Assembly (NCBI GenBank): GCA_016711805.1
Contig: JADJSH010000020.1
Span: forward strand, 7,433 to 71,432
DNA from: Bacteroidota bacterium
GTDB taxonomy: Bacteria > Bacteroidota > Bacteroidia > B-17B0 > Aurantibacillaceae
Direction: 5' to 3'
DNA: 64,000 bases
Shown: piece after piece, positions 53,605-60,926 of the stretch
How the letters are laid out: the number at the start of each line of letters is the position of its first letter
Position numbering within the stretch: the stretch's first letter is position 1
Made by a program: the position numbers and the translations under genes
Notes under the pieces: generated by a model
Databases searched by the model: none
What the model was told of the DNA's origin: nothing
What the model saw: the letters and a program-made list of their open reading frames with translations, nothing else

Positions 53605-54444
53605 ATGATACAAATTAAACATAAACCATTTTATTCTTTGCATCCTCTGCGAAAAAACTTAGCGTCCTTTGCGGTTAAATTTTTTCTCCTTCTCTCTTTT
53701 GCCTCTTACTCTCAAAACCCAATCATCATTGCTCACCGTGGCGCCAGTGCCTACGCACCCGAAAACACCATCTCTGCTTTTGAAAAAGCCATTGAAATGG
53801 GTGCTGTTATTATTGAAACAGATGTGCATCAAACTAAAGATAGCGTAGTCGTGATTATGCATGATTTAAGTTTGGATAAAACAACAAATGGCGAAGGATT
53901 AATTAAAGATATATCTTCAAGTGACTTCAAACAACTTTCTATCAAACTGCAAAAAACGGTACTCAAAGAAAATCCTCCAACCTTAGAGGAGGCTATTATT
54001 GCAATAAACGGAAGATGTAAATTGTTAATTGAACTCAAAAAAGGGAACTCGTATTATCCAAATATCGAAAAGCACATTGTAGATTTAATCGCCAAATACA
54101 ATGCACAAAACTGGATTAGCACGATTCATTCGTTTGAAAAAGAGCCTTTAATTAATTTCGCTAAAAGAGATAGTAGTATTAATTTGCAAAAATTGATAGT
54201 GTTTAATTTGCCTTTGGTGAGTTTTAATTTTGATAAGCATTTCAGTAAGGATGATTTCAAAAATTGGGAAGGCGTCAACGTGTATTACAAGTTTTGTAGC
54301 AAACGCGTGATTAAAAAAATACATAAACTAGGAAAAACGGTTTATGTATGGACCGTTAACAAACCCCGAAAAGCTCGAAAATTAGCCAAACGCGGTGTTG
54401 ATGGAATTATTACTAATAAACCGGATATTTTAACGTTACAATAA
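53605..54444 (+). CDS. Glycerophosphodiester phosphodiesterase, secreted
   Basis: The protein has 279 residues. GDPD motifs are present: IIIAHRGASAYAPENTISAFEKAIEMGA (HRGAS, PENT), IIETDVHQTKDSVVVIMHD with the metal-binding Glu and Asp and the catalytic His, and LLIELKKG, KLGKTVYVWTVN near the end. The enzyme releases sn-glycerol 3-phosphate and an alcohol from deacylated phospholipids. It has a signal peptide (FFLLLSFASYSQ) whose first half is encoded by a CTTTGC/TTTGCGG-type repeat. The predicted location is periplasmic or extracellular. Confidence 0.9.
   Translation: MIQIKHKPFYSLHPLRKNLASFAVKFFLLLSFASYSQNPIIIAHRGASAYAPENTISAFEKAIEMGAVIIETDVHQTKDSVVVIMHDLSLDKTTNGEGLIKDISSSDFKQLSIKLQKTVLKENPPTLEEAIIAINGRCKLLIELKKGNSYYPNIEKHIVDLIAKYNAQNWISTIHSFEKEPLINFAKRDSSINLQKLIVFNLPLVSFNFDKHFSKDDFKNWEGVNVYYKFCSKRVIKKIHKLGKTVYVWTVNKPRKARKLAKRGVDGIITNKPDILTLQ
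53637..53682. repeat. CTTTGCGGTTAAA-type repeat inside a signal peptide
   Basis: CTTTGCATCCTCTGCG, then CTTAGCGTCCTTTGCGG and TTAAA. In the opposite direction it reads TTTAACCGCAAAGGACGC..., the familiar Bacteroidota form. Its reading frame is continuous with the phosphodiesterase gene. Confidence 0.75.
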
Positions 54445-54445
54445 T

Positions 54446-54466
54446 TGTTACCTAAATGTGTTATAT
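54446..54466 (+). promoter_or_regulatory. Shared upstream motif, copy 1
   Basis: TGTTACC, two variable bases, AATGTGTTATAT. It matches 55145-55165 at 19 of 21 positions and ends 27 nt before the TTG start of the small lipoprotein gene. It lacks a TAnnTTTG box. Confidence 0.7.
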
Positions 54467-54485
54467 TAAGTGTAGCACTTAATAT
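54463..54485 (+). terminator. Possible terminator of the phosphodiesterase gene
   Basis: ATATTAAGTG / CACTTAATAT is a perfect 10-bp stem with loop TAG, then a weak T tract. It overlaps the shared motif, so it might also be a regulatory hairpin. Confidence 0.5.
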
Positions 54486-54493
54486 TTCGGTTT

Positions 54494-55114
54494 TTGCGTA
54501 TCATTTCTCTCATATTAATAATCTGTGTGTTTAGCTCTTGTGCTATTCATAACAAATTTCCATTTATATGTTTTTTTCCAGATTGCATAAGAGGTCAGTT
54601 TGATATGAAGCCTTTGAAAAGGAAAATGCAAATGGCGATGGGTGGTAAAAAGAGAAAATTTAAATCGTCTTTATCCAGTTCGAGAAACAATAAAAAGAAT
54701 AACTCTTCCTCAAAAAATTATAATCCTAAAAAAGTTTCTCCAACAGATAGTCTTATTAAAGATTCTACTATTGTTGCGGAAAATTCATCAGGAGGCTCCT
54801 TAGCTTTATTAGATACAGTTGTTCGGATTTATTATCAGGATTTAACGGATAGTGCTTTTAATAAACACAAAGTATTTATAAAATCGTTTATTAAGCGCAT
54901 AGGAGTTAAACATATTTCTGAAATTTCCTTAACTGACTATTACTCGGTTGAGGGAAATGATGCTAAATCTATCAAATCTGATATTGCTAACTATATAACA
55001 AATAATGGTGTTTCTAAGCATCGCTTGTTTTGGAGAAAGAACAAACGATTAAAACTAGATGATTTAGCTAAAAAGCCTAAAAATCTATTGTATTTGGAGA
55101 TTCATTTTTATTAA
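54494..55114 (+). CDS. Small lipoprotein of unknown function, linked to the sigma/FGE locus
   Basis: The protein has 206 residues from a TTG start that gives a good lipoprotein signal (IISLILIICVFSSC, Cys16). A basic, Ser/Asn/Lys-rich linker follows (residues about 40-80). The C-terminal 110 residues are mixed alpha/beta: IYYQDLTDSAFNKH, ISEISLTDYYSVEGNDAKSIKSDIANYI, GVSKHRLFW and LLYLEIHFY. The middle unit faintly resembles the OmpA beta-alpha repeat but lacks its key residues, so I do not assign it. Its upstream motif is shared with the sigma factor gene 66 bp downstream, hence it is probably part of the same regulon. Confidence 0.65.
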   Translation: MRIISLILIICVFSSCAIHNKFPFICFFPDCIRGQFDMKPLKRKMQMAMGGKKRKFKSSLSSSRNNKKNNSSSKNYNPKKVSPTDSLIKDSTIVAENSSGGSLALLDTVVRIYYQDLTDSAFNKHKVFIKSFIKRIGVKHISEISLTDYYSVEGNDAKSIKSDIANYITNNGVSKHRLFWRKNKRLKLDDLAKKPKNLLYLEIHFY

Positions 55115-55144
55115 TTTAAAAATTACTCACCAAGAAAATACTTC

Positions 55145-55165
55145 TGTTACCATAATGTGTTATAT
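55145..55165 (+). promoter_or_regulatory. Shared upstream motif, copy 2
   Basis: TGTTACC, two variable bases, AATGTGTTATAT, as at 54446-54466, ending 14 nt before the sigma factor ATG. It could be the promoter that this sigma factor itself recognises. Confidence 0.7.
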
Positions 55166-55179
55166 ATTGTAAGCAGGTT

Positions 55180-55758
55180 ATGATGAGTTTCAGTTCGGAA
55201 ACATTAAGTAAAATAGTTAATAATAAAGACGAGTTTGTTAAGTGGCTTTATGAAAGGTATGCTAAAAAGCTATTAGCGTATACAATCAAAACCTATTTAC
55301 CAGATAAGGACGATGCGTGGAGTGTTGTGTACAAAACACTCTATAAAATAGCCGACGTAGCAGCTGAACGTGAATTTGAAAATGAATTTAAATTCACTGG
55401 TTTTATTTTTAAAACACATATTAACTATTTACGTAATTTTTTAAGAGATAATAAATCTTTCGAAAAACATAATCAGGAAGTAGAATTGCATGAAAACTTT
55501 ACGGATAGAGAGCCAGAAACACAGTCAACTCAAAACCTGCCATTAACTATTTTACAACAGGAATTAGAAAAGCTAGAAGACTGGCAACGCATATTATTGT
55601 TGATGCGCGGACAAGACATGCCTTACAGTAAAATTTCGGAATTTGTAAATAAACCTGAGAACCAATTGAAAGTGTACTATGCGCGATTAAAAAAACAATT
55701 AACAGAAAATGTAAATGCCGAATTAGAAAAAATTAAAACACCACAACATGTCAATTAA
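55180..55758 (+). CDS. RNA polymerase sigma-70 family (ECF-like) factor
   Basis: The protein has 192 residues; a second ATG at 55183 is possible. Region 2 is recognisable in EFVKWLYERYAKKLLAYTIKTYL, DKDDAWSVVYKTLYKIAD and FTGFIFKTHINYLRNFLRDN. Region 4 is LEKLEDWQRILLLMRGQDMPYSKISEF, VNKPENQLKVYYARLKKQL (fragments), a helix-turn-helix for the -35 element. The stop overlaps the next gene by 11 bp. A conserved motif (55145-55165) just upstream suggests that it drives its own promoter. Confidence 0.82.
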   Translation: MMSFSSETLSKIVNNKDEFVKWLYERYAKKLLAYTIKTYLPDKDDAWSVVYKTLYKIADVAAEREFENEFKFTGFIFKTHINYLRNFLRDNKSFEKHNQEVELHENFTDREPETQSTQNLPLTILQQELEKLEDWQRILLLMRGQDMPYSKISEFVNKPENQLKVYYARLKKQLTENVNAELEKIKTPQHVN

Positions 55759-58129
55759 TAATAAACATAAGGTTTCTGAAAAAGAGCTCGATAACCTGCT
55801 AGGTCAAGCCTTTTTAAATTTAGATTTTAATAAACCTAAAAACCAAGAACTTATGGAAACAATTTCAAATCAAGTGATGCATACATCTCCTGTAGGAATC
55901 ATTAATAAAGCATTTTTTACAAAACTAATAAGTGTTGTTGCTATTATTGTAACTTCTGTTTTTATTTATTTTAATTATTTCAGAAATACTCATAATCAAA
56001 CAATTAAAAATACAGCTTCTGAAACTATTATCAATTCAACGACTGAACAATCAACAGAAAATCAAAAACTAGAATCGGTAATAGTAAATACGAATAATGT
56101 TATTGATATAAAGAAAGAAGCAACAATTTTAGTTTCTGAGTCAATTCAACAACAAGAGCCTACAAACAACGAATCTCCCAAATATCAAATGCCTTTGTCA
56201 ACCAACTTTACGAATGAAAAAAAGGCTAGGCCAGAAGATACTAGTTATGTATTTCCTAAACTTACTGATAAAGAAATAAAAGAAACTAAACGCCAAAAAG
56301 AAGTAATGGCTATGGCATTGTTAAAACCAAATAAATACTTGTATCCTTTAATTGGTGATAGCAAAGAGCATAAATATGCTTACGGGAAAGCTACGGATAC
56401 GAGTTCTGTGTTTAATATATCAACTACTGAAGTAACAAATTTACAATACAGAACATTTTTGTTTGATTTATTGATTAATGAAGATAAAGAAACGTTTATA
56501 AAAGCAAAGCCTCATCAATATTTGTGGCTAAATGCACCTGGACATGCTAAAACAAAAGATATGAAGGATAATTATTTTTCTAATAAAAAATATAATGATT
56601 ATCCTGTTGTAAATGTAACCCCCGAAGGTGCTGAACTGTATTGCCAATGGTTAAGTAATATTGTTGAAATTAGTAACGGAAAAGTTATTGCCAGGCTTCC
56701 TTATGAAAACGAATGGGTGAAAGCTGCTAGGCACAAAGGTGTTAATCCTGTATACCCTTGGCCAATCGATTCTATTCAAAATAGAGTTGGTTGTCATCTA
56801 GCTAATTTTTGTATTCAAAAACGGGAAGATCAATTGCGTAAAAACATGAGGTGCGTTCCTAAAAATAAAGACGCATATGCCTCTGCAGAGTTTATGTTAG
56901 GCGATTCGATGATGACCACAAAAGTATTTTCTTATAATCCAAATGATAATGGTACTTTTTGTATGGTGGGAAATGTGGCTGAAATGGTTTATGATAACAA
57001 AACAAAAACAGTTATTACCAAAGGCGGTAGCTGGAATAGTGATTTTGAGCAATGTAAATTATACAATAAAGAAGAATTGAATGGCGCTGTAAAAGCTAAT
57101 CCTATGACCGGATTCAGGCCAGTTTTTAGAATTAAGAAAACACATTCTTTTGGCTCAATAGAAAGAGATAATGATGAAACTGGCGCACCGGTATTAACAT
57201 CCGAAGAGATTGCATCAACATCAAAAGAAAAGAAAAAAATGATTGATGCACTTGTCAAATTCAATAAGGAAAAATACGTTATGATTCCGATGGGTTCATT
57301 TCTTTATAAAAAGGATACGTTTTCAGTTCAATCATTTTACATGGAAACAACTGAAGTTACCAATTTAGAATATCGTACGTTTTTAGCAGATTTATTAATT
57401 CAAAAAAGAAATAGTGATTATGTAATTGCAAAACCAAATCAGGAAGCGTGGATGACTAGGTTTCCAGATAGTTACAATGAACCAATGACTAATATGTATT
57501 TTTGGCATCCTGCTTATGATGAATATCCTGTTGTAAATATTTCTCGTAAAGGTGCTGAACTATATTGTGAGTGGTTGACAATTGAAGCTAATAAAATTTT
57601 GAAAGAAACAAATAAACCATTAATGAACGATTTGCGAATTCCAGTTGATTTAGAATGGGCTTATGCTGCTAGTAGTCGTAAAAATCAACCAAAGTATGCT
57701 AATGGAAATGAATATTTAAGAGACAGCAAAGGCAAATATGAAATGAATTATATGTGTTATTCTAAAGAGCAATGCAGATATGATAGCATCAAGAAATTAC
57801 ACGTTCCTAAAAAAGAAATTGTAGATTTAAAAAGTAAGGAAGAAAATCCTGGTTTTGTTGCAGATGGGGCATTTCATACAAGTACAGTAAAGGGATATAA
57901 TCCTAATAGTTATGGATTATATGGCATGGCAGGTAATGTCTCAGAAATGGTTAATACTTTTGATAAGAAAACAATGAAATATTTGAGAATAGGAACAAAA
58001 GGTGGTAGTTGGTTTAGTTGCGATTATTTTTTAGAAATTGATGCAGATGATGAATATCCTGACGAAGTTGAGGCATCGCCATTAATTGGTTTTCGACCAG
58101 TATTTACAGCGCCAAAGGTTACTAAATAG
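55748..58129 (+). CDS. Membrane protein with two FGE-sulfatase-like modules, coupled to the sigma factor
   Basis: The protein has 793 residues. About 52 residues of charged N-terminus precede a membrane helix (FFTKLISVVAIIVTSVFIYFNYF, about 56-78), then a Thr/Asn/Gln-rich linker and two SUMF1/FGE-like modules (about 218-465 and 525-785). Both carry TTEVTNLxYRTFL, YPVVNxxxxGAELYCxWL, YGMAGNVSEMV/MVGNVAEMV, TKGGSW and GFRPVF. The Cys pair needed for formylglycine formation is absent (only one Cys in each equivalent segment), so enzymatic sulfatase activation is unlikely. The layout is like an anti-sigma factor: inner-cytosolic region, one helix, outside sensor. Such modules are best known from the gliding proteins GldJ and GldK, but those are lipoproteins; this one has no lipobox. 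Confidence 0.8.
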   Translation: MSINNKHKVSEKELDNLLGQAFLNLDFNKPKNQELMETISNQVMHTSPVGIINKAFFTKLISVVAIIVTSVFIYFNYFRNTHNQTIKNTASETIINSTTEQSTENQKLESVIVNTNNVIDIKKEATILVSESIQQQEPTNNESPKYQMPLSTNFTNEKKARPEDTSYVFPKLTDKEIKETKRQKEVMAMALLKPNKYLYPLIGDSKEHKYAYGKATDTSSVFNISTTEVTNLQYRTFLFDLLINEDKETFIKAKPHQYLWLNAPGHAKTKDMKDNYFSNKKYNDYPVVNVTPEGAELYCQWLSNIVEISNGKVIARLPYENEWVKAARHKGVNPVYPWPIDSIQNRVGCHLANFCIQKREDQLRKNMRCVPKNKDAYASAEFMLGDSMMTTKVFSYNPNDNGTFCMVGNVAEMVYDNKTKTVITKGGSWNSDFEQCKLYNKEELNGAVKANPMTGFRPVFRIKKTHSFGSIERDNDETGAPVLTSEEIASTSKEKKKMIDALVKFNKEKYVMIPMGSFLYKKDTFSVQSFYMETTEVTNLEYRTFLADLLIQKRNSDYVIAKPNQEAWMTRFPDSYNEPMTNMYFWHPAYDEYPVVNISRKGAELYCEWLTIEANKILKETNKPLMNDLRIPVDLEWAYAASSRKNQPKYANGNEYLRDSKGKYEMNYMCYSKEQCRYDSIKKLHVPKKEIVDLKSKEENPGFVADGAFHTSTVKGYNPNSYGLYGMAGNVSEMVNTFDKKTMKYLRIGTKGGSWFSCDYFLEIDADDEYPDEVEASPLIGFRPVFTAPKVTK

Positions 58130-58150
58130 TCCCTTTATTAAACAACATCT

Positions 58151-58191
58151 AACAAAGCAGAAATCTAGGGACGTTTCTGCTTTGTTTTTTT
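58151..58191 (+). terminator. Rho-independent terminator of the sigma/FGE operon
   Basis: AACAAAGCAGAAA / TTTCTGCTTTGTT is a perfect 13-bp stem with a T tract, 21 bp after the stop. Confidence 0.92.
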
Positions 58192-58211
58192 ATAAATATA
58201 AAGGCAAATGC

Positions 58212-58219
58212 TATCTTTG
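58212..58219 (+). promoter_or_regulatory. Probable -7 box of truA
   Basis: TATCTTTG fits TAnnTTTG and lies 4 nt before the truA ATG, so the message would be almost leaderless. No good -33 TTG is found. Confidence 0.5.
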
Positions 58220-58223
58220 CGCC

Positions 58224-58988
58224 ATGCCTCGCTATTTTATTCAGTTAGCCTATAATGGTGTCAATTTTAACGGTTGGCAAATTCAGGATAATACTCCAAA
58301 TACCATACAACAAGTGTTGCAAGATAAACTATCCATGATTTTATCCGAAACCATTGAAGTAGTGGGTTGTGGTAGAACAGATACTGGCGTGAGCGCTAAA
58401 GATTATTATGCGCATTTTGATTCTACAAAAACCAATTTACATTTAGATGAGTCGAATTGCGTTTATAAATTGAATAAAGTATTGCCTTATGAAATTGCTG
58501 TAAAAAAAATCTATTCTGTAAAAGACGAGGTTAGTGCTCGATTTGATGCTGAGTTTAGAAGCTACGAATACTTTTTACATTCGTATAAAGATCCTTTTTT
58601 AACGACAACTTCATTGTTACATTATGGCGATTTGAATATAGATGCCATGAACGAAGCCGCAGTCTATTTATTAACGGTAACTGATTTCACAAGTTTTAGT
58701 AAAGTGAATACACAAACCAAAACTAATAATTGTAACGTTACTTTTGCAAAATGGACTAAACTAAACGACACTCAGTTTGTTTTTAAAATAACCGCTAATC
58801 GTTTTTTGCAAAATATGGTGCGTGCTATTGTAGGAACTTTGTTGGAAGTAGGTAAAGGAAAAATAACTTTGGAAGAATTTAAAACAATCGTCAATAACAA
58901 AAATCGTTCGGATGCTGGTATGTCGGTAGCTGGGCATGCCTTATATTTAACCGACATACAATATCCAAGCTCTATTTTTAATGGCTAA
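58224..58988 (+). CDS. truA: tRNA pseudouridine(38-40) synthase
   Basis: The protein has 254 residues from MPRYFIQLAYNGVNFNGWQIQ (58224). The earlier in-frame start at 58086 lies inside the terminator and upstream gene and is rejected. The catalytic motif GCGRTDTGVSAKDYYAHFD contains the Asp, and the FxxxNRFLQNMVRAIVGTLLEVGKG and later AGHALYLTDIQY are typical TruA. The enzyme isomerises uridine to pseudouridine at tRNA positions 38-40. It overlaps the following ABC transporter gene by 8 bp. Confidence 0.93.
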   Translation: MPRYFIQLAYNGVNFNGWQIQDNTPNTIQQVLQDKLSMILSETIEVVGCGRTDTGVSAKDYYAHFDSTKTNLHLDESNCVYKLNKVLPYEIAVKKIYSVKDEVSARFDAEFRSYEYFLHSYKDPFLTTTSLLHYGDLNIDAMNEAAVYLLTVTDFTSFSKVNTQTKTNNCNVTFAKWTKLNDTQFVFKITANRFLQNMVRAIVGTLLEVGKGKITLEEFKTIVNNKNRSDAGMSVAGHALYLTDIQYPSSIFNG

Positions 58989-60758
58989 AACAGAACCAAA
59001 AATAAATTTAGTTTTACGCTTTTAAAACGAATTCTTTCTTATAGTAAACCTTATAAGAATTTGTTTGCAGCTGCGATTATCATTACTCTAACTCTTTCTT
59101 CTTTAAGCATTGTTCGTCCTTTATTAATTAAACAAACGCTTAACACCATTGCCATTGTTGATTCAAATGAAAAAGGTTTTTTATCGTCTCCCGATAAAAT
59201 TGATTTTATAAATCATATGGGTTTATTATTGTTAGGCGTATTAATAATTGAAGCCTTATTGCAATTCACTAATATTTATGTGACTAATTTATTAGGGCAA
59301 AACATTGTGAAAGATTTACGTTTACAGGTTTATCGTCACATCTTAAAATTAAAAAACACCTATTTTGATAATACGCCTGTGGGTATGTTGGTTACCAGAG
59401 CTATTTCGGATATTGAAAGTTTAAGTGATGTGTTTTCGCAGGGCTTTATTGTGATTTGTGGAGATATTTTAACCATTATTATTTTTGTATCGGTAATGTT
59501 ACACACTAATTGGATGTTGGCATTAGTATCGCTTAGTACCTTGCCTTTATTAATAATTGCTACTAACTTATTTAAGAATGGCGTTAAAAAAACATTTACA
59601 GAAGTTCGTAATGCAGTAGCATCTTTGAATACATTTACCAACGAACATTTAACTGGGATGCGTATCGTTCAATTATTTAACCGTGAAAATATTGAGTACG
59701 AGAAATTTAAAGAAATCAATGAAAAACATAAAGTCGCTAACATTCGTTCTATTTGGTACTACTCGGTATTTTTTCCAGTAGTTGAAATTTTATCAGCGGT
59801 GTCTATTGCTTTGTTTATGTGGTTTGCGGGCGTAAAATCAAACACTTATAATATTCAGTTAGGAGACATTACGTTTTTTATCATGTTAATTAATATGGTG
59901 TTTCGCCCTATTAGAATGTTAGCCGATCGTTTAAATACATTACAAATGGGAATTGTGGCTTCAGAACGTGTGTTTAAAGTCATTGATACCGACGAAATTA
60001 TTTCGGAAACAGGAACTGTGTCTGCTAAAAACATGAAAGGCAAAGTTGAATTTAAAAATGTGTGGTTTGCTTATAAGGAAGATAATTACGTGATTAAAGG
60101 AATTTCTTTTAAAATTAACCATGGCGAAACAGTTGCTATTATTGGCGCGACAGGAGCAGGTAAATCAAGCATCATCAATTTATTAAGTCGTTTTTACGAA
60201 ATAAATAAAGGACAAATATTAATTGATGATGTGGATGTTTCCGACTATCAATTAAATGAATTACGCGAATCAGTTGGTGTAGTGTTACAAGATGTGTTTT
60301 TATTTAGTGATAGTATTTTAAATAACATTACACTTCATAATCCTAATATTACCGAAGAGCAAGTAATAGCGGCGGCTAAGCGAATTGGTATTCACGAATT
60401 TATTGCAAGCTTGCCTGGCGGTTATCATTATAATGTGAAAGAACGTGGCGCTATGTTATCTGCTGGTCAGCGACAATTAGTAGCCTTTGTGAGAGCTTAT
60501 GTTTATAATCCTCCTATTTTTGTATTAGATGAAGCTACATCATCTATTGATTTAGAAACTGAAAAGTTAATTCAAATCGCCTCTGTGGAATTAGCAAAAA
60601 ACAGAACGTCTATTATTATCGCGCATCGCCTTTCTACTATTCATCATGCTAATCGCATTATAGTAATGGATAAAGGAGAAATTATAGAACAAGGTGAAAC
60701 CAAAGACTTGAAAGATAAAGTGGATGGTGTTTATAAGAAGATGCTGGAGTATAATTAA
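58981..60758 (+). CDS. ABC transporter with fused membrane and ATPase domains, frameshifted near its start
   Basis: The ATG at 58981 lies in the truA end (8-bp overlap) and reads MAKTEPKINLVLRF before a stop. Adding one base to the TTTTAAAA run at 59020-59027 continues it as LKRILSYSKPYKNLFAAA into the long frame. The protein has six membrane helices (IITLTLSSLSIVRPLLI, LLGVLIIEALLQFTNIYV, and so on) and an ATPase with Walker A GATGAGKSSII, signature LSAGQRQL, Walker B IFVLDEATSSID and the IIAHRLSTI switch. It is a homodimeric-type exporter of the MsbA/multidrug class; the substrate is not known. The truA overlap suggests co-translation. Confidence 0.88.
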
Positions 60759-60765
60759 ACATCTT

Positions 60766-60835
60766 ATTTCCCGAAAATTTCGCTGATCTACGTGGAAGTA
60801 TAAATCTGCGAACATCTGCGTTATTTGTAGGAAAC
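60766..60835. repeat. CGCAGAT-type palindromic repeat, copy 2 (diverged)
   Basis: The outer ends TTATTTCCCG and AACTATT agree with the flanks of copy 1 at 40548-40630. The arms are TTTCCCGAAAATTTCGCTGAT and ATCTGCGTTATTTGTAGGAAA (in fragments), with fewer paired bases than in copy 1. It lies right after the ABC gene. Confidence 0.75.
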
Positions 60836-60926
60836 TATTATTTCTCTTTCCTAAAACTGTTTAGAAAAAAATTAACTTTTTAGTCTATCTGATTTTGTAT
60901 AGATTTATGGAAACTAAAATCTATAC

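Noticed and set aside
55748..58129. Active formylglycine-generating enzyme.
   Set aside because: Neither module has the Cys pair needed for catalysis, and no sulfatase gene is nearby.
58086..58223. Longer start for TruA.
   Set aside because: It would begin inside the preceding gene and cross a perfect terminator. MPRYFIQLAYNG is the normal TruA start and has a -7 box 4 nt before it.
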